Part shown: positions 53,960 through 63,029 of the stretch, piece by piece
Layout of the letters: the number at the start of each line of letters is the position of its first letter
Position numbering within the stretch: the stretch's first letter is position 1
From: JACRCT01 sp036504155
GTDB taxonomy: Bacteria; Myxococcota; Myxococcia; Myxococcales; UBA5297
Length of the DNA stretch: 64,000 nucleotides
Assembly (NCBI GenBank): GCA_036504155.1
Contig: DASXVQ010000036.1
Coordinates: 1 to 64,000 of the forward strand
Direction of reading: 5' to 3'
Notes under the pieces: model-generated
The model's input: the letters and a program-made list of their open reading frames with translations, nothing else
Told to the model about the DNA's origin: nothing
Database searches by the model: none
Made by a program: the position numbers and the translations under genes

Positions 53960-55078
53960 CTAGAGCTGCTTCTCCAGGAACTCCGCGATCCGCTGGCTCG
54001 CCCTGCCGTCGCCGTACGGGCTGCCCGCGGTCGACATCCGGCGGTAGTGCTCGGCGTCGTCCAGCAGGCGCACGACGCTGGAGACGATGCGCTCGCGGTC
54101 GGTCCCGACCAGCAGCGCGGCTCCCGCGGCCACCGCCTCCGGCCGCTCGGTCACCTCGCGCATCACCAGCACCGGCTTGCCCAGCGCCGGCCCTTCCTCC
54201 TGCACCCCGCCGCTGTCGGTGAGGAGCAGGTGCGCGCGGTCCATCAGCCAGAGGAACGGCAGGTAGGGCTGCGGCTCGATCAGGTGCAGCCTTTCCAGCC
54301 CGGAGAGCCGCTCGTGCACCGGCCCGCGCACCTGGGGGTTGAGGTGGACGGGATAGACGATCTCCACGTCCGGCCGCGCGGTCGCCAACTCCCGCAGCGC
54401 CGCGCAGATGGCCTCGATGCCCGGCCCGAAGCTCTCGCGCCGGTGGCCGGTGACCAGCACCAGCCGGCGCGCAGGATCGAGCCGGAGCCCTGCGACGCCC
54501 TGGAGCGCCCGGGCCCGCGGCAGCGCCTGGTAGAGCGCGTCGATGACCGTGTTCCCCGTCAGCAGGATCCGCTCGGCGGGGTGGCCCGCCTTCAGCAGGT
54601 TGTCGCGGGCGCCCGCGGTCGGCGCGAAGTGGAAGTCGGTCAGCGCGCTCGCCATCACCCGGTTCATCTCCTCCGGGAAAGGCTGGAACTTGTCCCCGGA
54701 GCGCAGCCCCGCCTCGACGTGCGCCACCTTGCGCCGCGCATAGAAGGCCGCAAGCGCCACCGCGAACGCCGTGGTCGTGTCGCCCTGGACGACCACCAGG
54801 TCCGGCGCGCGCTCCAGGAGCACCTGGCGCATCGCCAGCAGCACCCGCGCGGTGAGGTCGGAGACGTCCTGGCCCGGCTCCATCAGGTTCAGGTCCACGT
54901 CCGGCCTCAGGTCGAAGACCTCGAGCGCCTGGTCGAGCATCTGCCGGTGCTGGGCGGTGGCGCAGACCACCACCTCGAACGGGCCGCTGCGCTCGCGCAG
55001 GGCGCGCACCAGCGGGGCCAGCTTGATGACCTCGGGCCGGGTTCCCAGGGCCACGAGGATTCGATGGGGCGCGGGCAT
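53960..55078 (-). CDS. wecB: UDP-N-acetylglucosamine 2-epimerase (non-hydrolysing)
   Basis: 372 residues. RILVALGTRPEVIKLAPLV at the N-terminus, VVQGDTTTAFAVALAAF, HVEAGLRSGD, GNTVIDAL and TDSGGVQEEGPALGKPVLV are the standard blocks of WecB/MnaA. The enzyme equilibrates UDP-GlcNAc and UDP-ManNAc in the cytosol and supplies ManNAc-type sugars for surface glycans. ATG 55078 is the start. It lies 32 bp downstream of the O-antigen ligase-like gene on the same strand, so the two are probably cotranscribed. Confidence 0.93.
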   Translation of the reverse strand: MPAPHRILVALGTRPEVIKLAPLVRALRERSGPFEVVVCATAQHRQMLDQALEVFDLRPDVDLNLMEPGQDVSDLTARVLLAMRQVLLERAPDLVVVQGDTTTAFAVALAAFYARRKVAHVEAGLRSGDKFQPFPEEMNRVMASALTDFHFAPTAGARDNLLKAGHPAERILLTGNTVIDALYQALPRARALQGVAGLRLDPARRLVLVTGHRRESFGPGIEAICAALRELATARPDVEIVYPVHLNPQVRGPVHERLSGLERLHLIEPQPYLPFLWLMDRAHLLLTDSGGVQEEGPALGKPVLVMREVTERPEAVAAGAALLVGTDRERIVSSVVRLLDDAEHYRRMSTAGSPYGDGRASQRIAEFLEKQL

Positions 55079-55110
55079 GACCAGGCCAACCTACCAGAGA
55101 GACTGGGCTC

Positions 55111-56454
55111 TCAAGACTTCGTTTGCGCCGGCGCCGGAGCGGGAGCGGCGGCTGCCATCCCCGGCGCGTTCGGCGCCAGCCCCAGGCCCCAGACCAGCGC
55201 GAAGGCCAGCGCCACGCCGCTGTGGAACTGGATGTAGTGGCTCAGGCCGACGAAGTGGAAGGCCAGCAACGACAAGAGCCCGCCGGCCGCGACGATCGAC
55301 CCGGCCTTCGAGCGCCGCCAGAGCGCCAGGCCGAGCGCCAGCTGCTGCGCCAGGTAGAGCAGCAGGCCGATGATGCCCGTCTCGGCCAGCACCGTCATCG
55401 CCACGTTGTGGGCCGAGGTGTAGAGCACCGGATCGATCGACGGATCGCGGTAAGGGCGCGAGGCGACGACGTAGTTGCCGAAGCCGGCGCCGAGGACCGG
55501 GTGGTCCTGCACCGCCTTCCAGCCGATGCCCCAGGCCTGCGCCCGCTCGCCGCTCTTGACGGCCCAGATCGCGTTGTCGAGCCGCACCTTCCAGGTCGGC
55601 GAGAGGGTCACGGTCCCCAGGCCCAGCGCCACGATGAGCAGTCCGGCCAGGCGCGCCTTGCCCGGCAGCATCGCCGCCAGCCCGAGGAAGGCGATGAGCA
55701 GCGCCGCGGCGAGCGCCGCGCGCGCATAGGAAAGGTAGGTGCATCCCAGGAGCGCCACCGAGAGCCCCGCGGCGATCGCGCGCCGCCGCCGCGGTCCGGG
55801 GCGCAGCGCGAAGGCCAAGGACGTGCCCAGGAAGGCCAGCGCCTCATGCGCGAACTTGAGCTTGTGGAAGAAGAGCCCCAGGCCCGGGCGCCGCACGCCG
55901 ACCTCTTCGGGCGCGTAGTTCTGGTGCAGGCGGTGGAGCGGGAACTTGAGCGGCCCCCAGGACTCCCAGGGCCACTTCACCAGCACCTGAAAGAGGCCGA
56001 CCGCCGTCTCCAGCAACCAGCCCACGCCCAGTCCCCAGAACAGCAGCCGCCAGGGCACGCCGAAGGTCGAGATGATCGCCAGGGAGAGCGGCGCCAGCGC
56101 GTCCAGCGCCTGCGTCCAGCGCCCGGAGCGAGGCAACTCGGGGCTCGTGCCGAGCGCCAGTGCCAGGAACGGCGAGAGCGCCTGGTAGGCCGCCAGGCCG
56201 ACGGTGAGCAACGCGAAGAGGCGCAGGTCTTCGGCCAGGCGCACGCGGCGGAAGGTCGCCAGGGCCATCACGAGCGCCGCGCCGGCCGCGGCCTGCTCGA
56301 CGCCCTCCAGGCCCAGAGAGCCCACCGCCCACACGCCGACGATGGCGGCGGCGGCGGTGGCCCACCGTGAGTGCTTCAGCGGCGCGGGCTCGGCGACTGC
56401 CGTGGCGACAGGGTCGGGCGCAGGCGCGGCGGCAGGTGCGGGAGGAGATTCCAC
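55111..56454 (-). CDS. O-antigen ligase/polymerase (WaaL/Wzy family)
   Basis: 447 residues, about eleven membrane helices, with Ala/Pro-rich ends. The large periplasmic loop before the last helices has GIGWKAVQDHPVLGAGFGNYV, and then YTSAHNVAMTVLAETGIIGLLLYL, the recognised O-antigen ligase/polymerase signature. It would either join O-units (Wzy) or attach the finished chain to lipid A core (WaaL); sequence alone does not separate these. GTG 56454 is the start, with no strong ribosome site. The 5' end adjoins a 49-bp repeat array, which therefore occupies its promoter or leader region. Confidence 0.85.
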   Translation of the reverse strand: MESPPAPAAAPAPDPVATAVAEPAPLKHSRWATAAAAIVGVWAVGSLGLEGVEQAAAGAALVMALATFRRVRLAEDLRLFALLTVGLAAYQALSPFLALALGTSPELPRSGRWTQALDALAPLSLAIISTFGVPWRLLFWGLGVGWLLETAVGLFQVLVKWPWESWGPLKFPLHRLHQNYAPEEVGVRRPGLGLFFHKLKFAHEALAFLGTSLAFALRPGPRRRRAIAAGLSVALLGCTYLSYARAALAAALLIAFLGLAAMLPGKARLAGLLIVALGLGTVTLSPTWKVRLDNAIWAVKSGERAQAWGIGWKAVQDHPVLGAGFGNYVVASRPYRDPSIDPVLYTSAHNVAMTVLAETGIIGLLLYLAQQLALGLALWRRSKAGSIVAAGGLLSLLAFHFVGLSHYIQFHSGVALAFALVWGLGLAPNAPGMAAAAPAPAPAQTKS

Positions 56455-56473
56455 GGGAGCGGCAAGCTAGCCG

Positions 56474-56726
56474 CGACACCCCGAGCTTGTCGAGGGGCCA
56501 GGATTCAATCCCTGTGGACTCACGACACCCCGAGCTTGTCGAGGGGCCAGGATTCAATCCCTGTGGACTCACGACACCCCGAGCTTGTCGAGGGGCCAGG
56601 GTTCAATCCCTGTGGACTCACGACACCCCGAGCTTGTCGAGGGGCCAGAGCTCGGTCTCGGAGGTCTTGGCCTGGCCTCTTCTCTCACGGATCAAACGCT
56701 GGCCCCTCGACAAGCTCGGGGTGTCG
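56474..56726. repeat. 49-bp tandem array with an inverted terminal copy
   Basis: Three full units start at 56474, 56523 and 56572, and a truncated fourth starts at 56621. Each begins CGACACCCCGAGCTTGTCGA and contains GGGGCCAGGATTCAATCC. The units are almost identical (one A/G difference). An inverted copy of the first 28 bases follows at 56699-56726, so unit four and this copy can pair into a long hairpin. It fills the gap between the ligase gene start and the lptG stop. Confidence 0.92.
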
Positions 56727-56729
56727 AGG

Positions 56730-57803
56730 TCACCGCGTCCCGACCCGCGCGGCCACCAGCGCCCCCAACCCGAGCAAGGCGAACGGTCCCCAGGACGCAG
56801 CCGCAGGCGGAATCATCCCCGCCATGGCCGCGGCCTTGAGGACCGCCAGCAGCGCCCAGAAGGCGATGACCGTGGCGAAGCCCTCGGCGAGCGCCGAGGT
56901 CAGGAAGCTCCTCCGCCCCGGCCGCAGCGTCAGCGCGCAGCCGACGAGCGCACCGGGCACTCCGGCGAGCGGATAGGCGAACTTCGAATGCAGGGCCATG
57001 CTCCAGCGCTCGGTCGGCAGCCCCACGTTGCGCCGCAGCTCGATCTGCTCGCGCAGGTCTCGCCACGACAGCTGCTCGGGGCGTCCCTTGATGATGCGGA
57101 AGGCCGCCGGGTCCTCGTCGAGGAGCAGCTCGCGCTGGTCGAAGTGGACGACCTGGCTGGCGCTGCCGGAGAGGGTGCGCACCGTCCCCTCGCGCAGCCT
57201 CCAGACCTGGCCCCCCACCGGCTCCATGGTCTTGGCGTCGATGCGCCGGGCCAGCCGGAAGTCCTCGGAGATGGTCAGCAGCGTCACGTCCTGGAAGCCC
57301 GTCTCCGCGTTGCCCTGGCGCAGGTGGTAGATGTTGCGCCGCCCGCGGAACCAGCGCACCTCGCCGAAGTAGCTGGCCCAGCTGCCACCGTAGTTGAACT
57401 TGTCGAGGTGGATCTGGTCGACGCGGCGGCTGGCCGGACCGACCGTAACCCCGTCGGCGGCGATGGTGATGCCGGCCACCAGCGTCGCCGCCACCGCCAC
57501 CGGGACGAGGACGTGCGCCGGGCCGATGGCCAGGGAGCGCAGCGCGCTCCACTCCCCCCGCTTGCGCACGCCCGCCACCGCGATGCCCGCGGCCAGGAGC
57601 ATCGCCCCGGGGAGCAGCTCGTAGGCGACGGTGACGGCCTTGTTCGCGTAGAGCGCCAGCACCCAGCGCACCGCGTCGTCCCCCTGGTAGCGCCGGGCGT
57701 TGTCGATGTAGTCGACCACCAGGTAGATGGCGGTCAGGGCGAACAGCGCGCCGGCGAAGGCCTTCAGCCAGGCCAGGGCGAGGTAGCGCCAGACGATGCG
57801 CAC
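56730..57803 (-). CDS. lptG: LPS export permease LptG
   Basis: 357 residues of the YjgP/YjgQ family. Three membrane helices lie in the first 110 residues, then a periplasmic beta-jellyroll (about 120-265) and three more helices. MRIVWRYLALAWLKAF at the start and LHSKFAYPLAGVPGALVGCALTLRPGRR before helix 4 are typical. LptG pairs with LptF as the membrane part of the ABC transporter that lifts LPS out of the inner membrane. GTG 57803 begins one base after the lptF stop, so the genes are coupled. LptB, A and C are not in the window. Confidence 0.87.
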   Translation of the reverse strand: MRIVWRYLALAWLKAFAGALFALTAIYLVVDYIDNARRYQGDDAVRWVLALYANKAVTVAYELLPGAMLLAAGIAVAGVRKRGEWSALRSLAIGPAHVLVPVAVAATLVAGITIAADGVTVGPASRRVDQIHLDKFNYGGSWASYFGEVRWFRGRRNIYHLRQGNAETGFQDVTLLTISEDFRLARRIDAKTMEPVGGQVWRLREGTVRTLSGSASQVVHFDQRELLLDEDPAAFRIIKGRPEQLSWRDLREQIELRRNVGLPTERWSMALHSKFAYPLAGVPGALVGCALTLRPGRRSFLTSALAEGFATVIAFWALLAVLKAAAMAGMIPPAAASWGPFALLGLGALVAARVGTR

Positions 57804-57804
57804 G

Positions 57805-58923
57805 CTAGGCCTCCACCCGGGCGGCGCGGTGCAGCAGCACGACGCCCAGCGCGACGAAGAGCACGTTCGCCAGGTGCGCGCCCAGCAGCGGCGGCAGCCG
57901 TCCGCCCTCGGCGGCCAGCTCGGCGGCGCGGGAGCAGACGTAGTAGCCGACGTAGATGCCCAGGGTGGCGACGGCGCCCAGCGCGCGCGAGCGCTGCCGG
58001 CGGCGGATGGCCAGCGGGACCCCGCAGGCCGCGAAGGCCACCACCGCCAGCGGCGCGGCCCCGCGGTGATGGCGCGCGACCTCGAAGTTGCGGAAGGCCC
58101 CGTAGTCTTTGTCCTGCCAGGCCTTGTCGGCGCGCTCCCGCAGCTCCTCCGGGGTCAGCTCCTCGCGCGAGGCGCCGAAGCGGTAGTTGCGCAGGAGGTC
58201 CCCGCCGACGCCGATGTCCAGGGACGCCTTCTGGAAGGTGACCACCGCGTAGTCGTCGCCCTGGGCGGAGGCGCGGTGGATCTCCCCGTCGGAGAGCACC
58301 AGGCGCAGGGTACCGCCGCTGCCGTGCGGGTCGACCACGCCCTCGTGCGCGAGCACCAGCAGCGAGGCCTCGGGGTCGCGCTCGTCGGAGAGCAGCACGT
58401 TGTTGAAGCGCCGGGTCTTGGGCGAGACGCCCTGCGAGTAGAGCGTCATCGAGCGCAGGGCGTCGTAGAAGACGCCGGGCTTCACGTCGCCGGCCATGTT
58501 GCGCTTGATGAGCTCGTTGACGTGCGCGCGCAGCGAGGCCATCCCGCGCGGCTCCGGGCCCCCGCCCAGCCAGGTGCCGAAGACGGCCAGCACCAGGGCG
58601 AAGCCCAGCGGAGCCAGCCACAGGCGCCAGGGGGCGACGCCCGAGGCCGCCAGCGCCAGCACCTCGCGGTCCTCCGACCAGCGGCCCACGACCAGCATCA
58701 GGGCGAACAGGAAGGAGACCGGCATCGCCATGGCCAGGAAGTGGGGCGCCAGGTAGCCGAAGATCGTCGCCAGGTCGGCGGGGCGGACGCCGGAGCCCAG
58801 CAGGACGTCGACCCCGCGCAGCAGCTGCATCGTCAGGAGCAGCCCGAAGAGGAAGGCCAGCGCGGCCGCGAACGGGCCGGCGATCTCCAAGGCGAGGGAA
58901 CGGTCGAGCCGCGGGATCCTCAA
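57805..58923 (-). CDS. lptF: LPS export permease LptF
   Basis: 372 residues in the six-helix plus jellyroll layout. LRIPRLDRSLALEIAGPFAAALAFLFGLLLTMQLL begins the protein (residues shown span helix 1), followed by MAMPVSFLFALMLVVGRWSEDREVLALAASG, the coupling-helix region of this family. The later half has RNFEVARHHRGAAPLAVVAFAACGVPLAIR. TTG 58923 is chosen because GGAGGATCAC precedes it at ideal distance; a GTG-type extension to 58989 would add 22 unlikely residues. It is the first gene of lptF-lptG and lies downstream of lptE and leuS. Confidence 0.87.
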   Translation of the reverse strand: MRIPRLDRSLALEIAGPFAAALAFLFGLLLTMQLLRGVDVLLGSGVRPADLATIFGYLAPHFLAMAMPVSFLFALMLVVGRWSEDREVLALAASGVAPWRLWLAPLGFALVLAVFGTWLGGGPEPRGMASLRAHVNELIKRNMAGDVKPGVFYDALRSMTLYSQGVSPKTRRFNNVLLSDERDPEASLLVLAHEGVVDPHGSGGTLRLVLSDGEIHRASAQGDDYAVVTFQKASLDIGVGGDLLRNYRFGASREELTPEELRERADKAWQDKDYGAFRNFEVARHHRGAAPLAVVAFAACGVPLAIRRRQRSRALGAVATLGIYVGYYVCSRAAELAAEGGRLPPLLGAHLANVLFVALGVVLLHRAARVEA

Positions 58924-59027
58924 GTGATCCTCCGGGCTTCCGTCATATCCATCCCTATGTCGCCAAGTCGAGTCCCTCGACTCCGGCATCGCCTCGCGCC
59001 GCCTGCGCCCGGGACGAACGGGCGGGC

Positions 59028-59573
59028 TCAGAACCCGGTCAGGTTCTGGTACGCCTGCTTCATCAGGGTCGCCGCCAGCCGCCGCAGCGCCATGCGCCGG
59101 TTCGCCTCGGCCTCCAGCACGCCCGTCGCCGGCGCGTTCGCGGTCACGTCCGCCCGTCTCGGCAGGTAGTCCTCTCCCCCGGTCACCGTCGTCTGGGCGA
59201 CCTGCGCGCCACCCTTCATCACCCTCACCACGACCGTCGCCACCACCTGGTACGAGGCGGCCACGGCCAGGAACACGCCGGTGTCCGGAGAGAAGGTGTT
59301 GGTGGCGATGGCCGGGCCGCCGCCGATGAGGGTGATCTCGCCGACGGCGGTGGCATCGGACAGCTCGCCGCCCTCACGCCCCCAGCGCGCCAGCTCCTGG
59401 CGCAGCGCATCGGTGAACGGCCCCTCGAGACCCGCCTCGGCGGTCGCGTTCTTGAACACCGGCACGTAGAGCGTGCGTGCGCCGCCCGGCAGGGCCCCGC
59501 CGCCCGCGGTGAAGCGGTACCCGCAGGCGAAGAGGCCGGCGCAGAGGATCGCCGAAGCGAGCACGCGCCTCAT
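59028..59573 (-). CDS. lptE: LPS-assembly lipoprotein LptE
   Basis: 181 residues. The signal peptide MRRVLASAILCAGLFAC ends in lipobox LFAC, followed by GYRFTAGG, the usual start of mature LptE. TLYVPVFKNATAEAGLEGPFTDALRQEL is a family hallmark. As an outer-membrane lipoprotein it plugs the LptD barrel and helps insert LPS. The position between leuS and lptF/G matches the leuS-lptE linkage common in Proteobacteria and relatives. ATG 59573 is the start; a longer frame upstream lacks a signal sequence. Confidence 0.88.
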   Translation of the reverse strand: MRRVLASAILCAGLFACGYRFTAGGGALPGGARTLYVPVFKNATAEAGLEGPFTDALRQELARWGREGGELSDATAVGEITLIGGGPAIATNTFSPDTGVFLAVAASYQVVATVVVRVMKGGAQVAQTTVTGGEDYLPRRADVTANAPATGVLEAEANRRMALRRLAATLMKQAYQNLTGF

Positions 59574-59651
59574 GGAGCCCGCGAAGGCGGGCTTCGTCGC
59601 CCTAGCCGCCGGTTTCAACCGGCGGCGTGTGCGGACCGGAATCACGGGCTC

Positions 59652-62189
59652 CTACCCGACCACGAAGTTGATGATCTTCTTGGGGACGAAGATCACCTTC
59701 TTGATGGTCTTGCCGGCCAGGTGCGGGGCGACCTTCTCGTCCTTCATCGCCGCGGCCTGGACCTCCTCCTGCTTGGCGTCCACCGAGGCCGTCACCTGCC
59801 CGCGCAGCTTGCCCAGCACCTGCACCGCGTAGGTCACCGAGTCCTCGGAGGCGAGCGCGGCGTCGAAGGCCGGCCACAGCCGGGCCTGCAGGCTCTCGGT
59901 CGCCCCGTAGCACTCGTCGATCTCCTCGGCGATGTGCGGGGCCACCGGGGAGATCATCGCCGCCATCAGCCGCATGGCCTCGGCCATCGCCGCGCGCTCG
60001 GCCTTGTCGGTCGAGGGCTGCAGGGGGGTGAGGTAGTTCACCAACTCCATGACGCGCGCGATGGCGGTGTTGTAGCCCAGCCGCTCCACGTCCTGGGTGA
60101 CCGACTTGAGCGCCTTGTGCGCCGCCTTGCGGATGGCCAGCGCGTTGCCGGTCTCGCCGCCGAGCGGCGCCTTCTCGGAGGCCGACTCGCGGTTCGCGTA
60201 GGCCAGCCGCCACACGCGCTCCAGGAATCGGCTGCAGCCCTCGACCTGCTTGTCGGACCAGTCGATGTCCTTCTCCGGCGGGCCGGCGAACATGACGAAG
60301 GTGCGGGCGGCGTCGGCGCCGAACTTGCCGACGATGTCCGAGGGCGAGACCACGTTGCCCCAGCGCTTGGACATCTTGCGGCCGTCGGGGCCGTTGACGA
60401 TGCCCTGCGTGACCAGGCGCTTGACCGGCTCGTCGATCTTCACGAGCCCCATGTCGCGCATGACCTTGGTCCAGAAGCGGAAGTACAGCAGGTGCATCAC
60501 CGCGTGCTCCGGGCCGCCGACGTAGACGTCGACCGGCAGGAGGCGCTGCGCCTCGGCCTTGTCGAAGGGGGCCTGGTCGTAGTGCGCGGAGAGGTAGCGC
60601 GCGTAGTACCAGGTGGAGTCGACGAAGGTGTCCATCGTCTCCGCCTCGCGCCGCGCGGGGCCTCCGCACTTCGGGCAGGTGGTGTTGATCCACTCCGGGA
60701 CCTTGGCCAGGGGCGGCTCGCCGCGGCCGGTCAGCACCTTGGCGACGTCGATGTCCGGCAGCGTGACCGGGAGCTGGTCCTCCGGGACGCCGATGCCCTC
60801 GTGGTTCGGATCGCACTTCTCGCAGTAGACGATGGGGATCGGCGTGCCCCAGTAGCGCTGGCGGGAGAAGCCCCAGTCCCGCTGCCGGTAGGTCACCGAG
60901 GGACCGCCCCTGCCCTTGGCCGCGAGCGCGGCGGCGACCTTCTTGCGGCCCTCGTCGGAAGGCAGGCCGGTGAACTCGGCGGAGTCCTGCATCACGCCGT
61001 CGTCGGCGAAGGCCGCGGTCAGCTCCCCGGTCTTGGCGAGCGTGCCGTCCTTGGGCGCGATGACCGGCTTGATGGGCAGGCCGTACTTCTTGGCGAACTC
61101 GAAGTCGCGCTGGTCGTGCGCGGGGACGCTCATGACCGCGCCGGTGCCGTAGTCGCTGACCACGAAGTTGGCGGCCCACACCGGCACCTTCGCTCCGGTG
61201 AAGGGATGGATCGCGTAGGCGCCGGTGAAGACGCCCTCCTTCTCGGGCTCCTCGTCCTTCTTCTGCTGCGCCGCCTTCTTCTCCATCTCGGCGGCGAAGG
61301 CCGCGACCGCGGCCTGGGTCTTCTCGTTGACGAGCTTGGGCATGAGCGCGTGGTCGGGAGCCACGACGACGTAGGTCACGCCGAAGAGCGTGTCCGAGCG
61401 CGTGGTGAAGACCTCCAGCGAGTCCGCTTCAGCCCGAGCTTGTCGAGGGGCCAGAGCATCCTGAGCGGAGTCGGTCGAGGATGCGATCTGGAACTTGATC
61501 GACGTCCCCTCGGACTTGCCGATCCAGTTCTTCTGCATCGAGGTGACGCGCTCCGGCCACTCGCCGAGCTTGGCGTCGATGTCCTGCAGCAGCTCCTCGG
61601 AGTAGCGGGTGATGCGGAAGGCCCACTCCGGCATCTTCTTGACCACCACCGGGTCGCCCGAGCGCTCGCAGGTGCCTTCCTTGACCTGCTCGTTGGCGAT
61701 GACCGTGGCGCAGCCGGGGCACCAGTTGACGCGGCTCATGCGCCGGTAGACCAGGCCCATCTCGCGCATCTTCAGGAAGAACCACTGGTTCCAGCGGTAG
61801 TACTCGGGATGGCTGGTGTTGAGCTCGCGGTCCCAGTCGTAGGAGTAGCCGACCGACTTCATCTCGGCCTTGAACTGCGCCACGTTCTCGATGGTGCGCT
61901 CCGCCGGGTGCCGCTTGTCCTTGATGGCCGCGTTCTCCGCCGGCAGGCCCAGGGCGTCCCAGCCCATCGGGTGCAGGACGTCGAAGCCCTTCATGCGGTA
62001 GTAGCGCGCCAGCACGTCGCCGATGAGGTAGTTGCGCACGTGCCCCATGTGCATCTTGCCGCTGGGGTACGGGAACATCTCCAGGACGTACTTCTTCTCG
62101 CCCTTGCCCTTGAGGCGGAACAGGCCTTCCTTCTCCCAGCGCTGCTGCCACTTGGGTTCGATGGCCTTGGGTTCGTAGCGTTCTTGCAC
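59652..62189 (-). CDS. leuS: Leucyl-tRNA synthetase
   Basis: 845 residues. Class I signatures: PYPSGKMHMGHVRNY with HMGH at 47-50, and DGRKMSKRWGN for the KMSKS site (last Ser replaced by Arg). Zinc-like Cys pairs are CPGC (157-160) and CPKCGG. The CP1 editing domain contains VFTTRSDTLFGVTY and GTGAVMSVPAHDQRDFEF, where mischarged tRNA is cleared. At about 237-254 the residues STDSAQDALAPRQARAEAD form an extra loop encoded by a palindromic repeat (61431-61486) that is found elsewhere in the window as noncoding DNA. GTG 62189 is the start, with AAGGAG upstream. Confidence 0.95.
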   Translation of the reverse strand: MQERYEPKAIEPKWQQRWEKEGLFRLKGKGEKKYVLEMFPYPSGKMHMGHVRNYLIGDVLARYYRMKGFDVLHPMGWDALGLPAENAAIKDKRHPAERTIENVAQFKAEMKSVGYSYDWDRELNTSHPEYYRWNQWFFLKMREMGLVYRRMSRVNWCPGCATVIANEQVKEGTCERSGDPVVVKKMPEWAFRITRYSEELLQDIDAKLGEWPERVTSMQKNWIGKSEGTSIKFQIASSTDSAQDALAPRQARAEADSLEVFTTRSDTLFGVTYVVVAPDHALMPKLVNEKTQAAVAAFAAEMEKKAAQQKKDEEPEKEGVFTGAYAIHPFTGAKVPVWAANFVVSDYGTGAVMSVPAHDQRDFEFAKKYGLPIKPVIAPKDGTLAKTGELTAAFADDGVMQDSAEFTGLPSDEGRKKVAAALAAKGRGGPSVTYRQRDWGFSRQRYWGTPIPIVYCEKCDPNHEGIGVPEDQLPVTLPDIDVAKVLTGRGEPPLAKVPEWINTTCPKCGGPARREAETMDTFVDSTWYYARYLSAHYDQAPFDKAEAQRLLPVDVYVGGPEHAVMHLLYFRFWTKVMRDMGLVKIDEPVKRLVTQGIVNGPDGRKMSKRWGNVVSPSDIVGKFGADAARTFVMFAGPPEKDIDWSDKQVEGCSRFLERVWRLAYANRESASEKAPLGGETGNALAIRKAAHKALKSVTQDVERLGYNTAIARVMELVNYLTPLQPSTDKAERAAMAEAMRLMAAMISPVAPHIAEEIDECYGATESLQARLWPAFDAALASEDSVTYAVQVLGKLRGQVTASVDAKQEEVQAAAMKDEKVAPHLAGKTIKKVIFVPKKIINFVVG
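61431..61486. repeat. Palindromic repeat inserted in frame within leuS
   Basis: 61433-61454 is identical to the core of the 49-bp array at 56.5 kb (begins CCCGAGCTTGTCGAGGGGCC). It is followed by GCATCCTGAGCGGAGTCGGTCGAGGATGC, itself an imperfect hairpin (GCATCCT with AGGATGC). The length preserves the leuS reading frame. Confidence 0.85.
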
Positions 62190-62306
62190 GGCGTCAGCTC
62201 CTTGGGGCGTGGACGAAGAAGGCCCGTCTTATAGGGCGAGCCCCGGGCCCCGGCAACGACGGAGAAGCGGTGGGAGGACGGCTCGGGCGATCGGCGGGTC
62301 GGCCTG

Positions 62307-62897
62307 CTACGGCAGGACGTCCCGCACCGCAAACTCGAGACCCGGCAGGACCTCGGAGCGGGCCTTGTCCGCGTCCGTGAAGACCGTGCCCAGATCGAAC
62401 TTGCCGTCGACGAGGTGGAAGACCGTCAGCTCGCGGGACCGCCAGTCGAGCAGCCAGTACTCGCGCACGCCGTTGCGCTCGTAGATGGCCTTCTTCTCGC
62501 CGCGATCGTGGGAGGCGGTCGAAGCAGACAGGACCTCGACCACGAGGTCCGGAACGACCTTGAGGAACTCGCCCTCGGCGGGCTTCGCGGTCGCTTGGTT
62601 CCAGCGCTCCTTGGAAACGAAGCTCGCGTCGGGCTCCAGGGTATCGCCTGAGGGCAGCTCGAATCCCTGGCTGGAATCCAGCGCCACGCCAAGGCCGCCC
62701 TGATCGCCGTGACGGACCAGGAGAGCGACGACACGTGCGCCGACCTGGCCGTGGGGAAATGCAGCCGGCGGGTTCATCAGGACCCTCCCGTTCAGCAGTT
62801 CGTAATGGTTGGGATCCCTCCCAGGCCGCTTGAGCGCGAACTGGCGGAAGGCCTCTTGGCTGATGGTCCTCGTGGACTCGAAGCAGAGCTCCAACAT
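62307..62897 (-). CDS. Uma2-family (DUF820) nuclease-like protein
   Basis: 196 residues. The conserved blocks of this PD-(D/E)xK-like family are present: YELLNGRVLMNPP, LEPDASFVSKERW, VPDLVVEVLSASTASHD and YERNGVREYWLLDWRSREL. The D...ExL/V and later acidic residues form the presumed metal site. Members are abundant in cyanobacteria and Myxococcota, often as scattered single genes; their physiological role is poorly known. ATG 62897 has AGGG upstream. It has no obvious partner here and lies between leuS and a divergent peroxidase gene. Confidence 0.85.
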   Translation of the reverse strand: MLELCFESTRTISQEAFRQFALKRPGRDPNHYELLNGRVLMNPPAAFPHGQVGARVVALLVRHGDQGGLGVALDSSQGFELPSGDTLEPDASFVSKERWNQATAKPAEGEFLKVVPDLVVEVLSASTASHDRGEKKAIYERNGVREYWLLDWRSRELTVFHLVDGKFDLGTVFTDADKARSEVLPGLEFAVRDVLP

Positions 62898-63029
62898 GAC
62901 GCCCTGATTGTACGGACGGGGGCCCTCCCCCCGCAAACCCCCGGGAGGACGGTCCGCACCGCAGAATCTTGGTTCGCCGACGCCCTCTGCGGCTATCCTC
63001 CGCCCGCCCCGCAACCAGGAGACACCGCC

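Noticed and set aside
55123..56370. Frame antisense to the O-antigen ligase
   Set aside because: Composition is Gln/Arg/Glu-rich shadow coding; the minus strand product has helices and the ligase signature.
56500..56612. tRNA T-arm-like sequence (GGGTTCAATCCC) within the array
   Set aside because: No acceptor, D or anticodon arms can be drawn around it, and it repeats with the unit; similarity to a T-loop is chance.
56474..56649. CRISPR-like regular repeats
   Set aside because: The whole 49-bp unit repeats, with no unique spacers between conserved repeats, and there are no cas genes. It is a plain tandem repeat.
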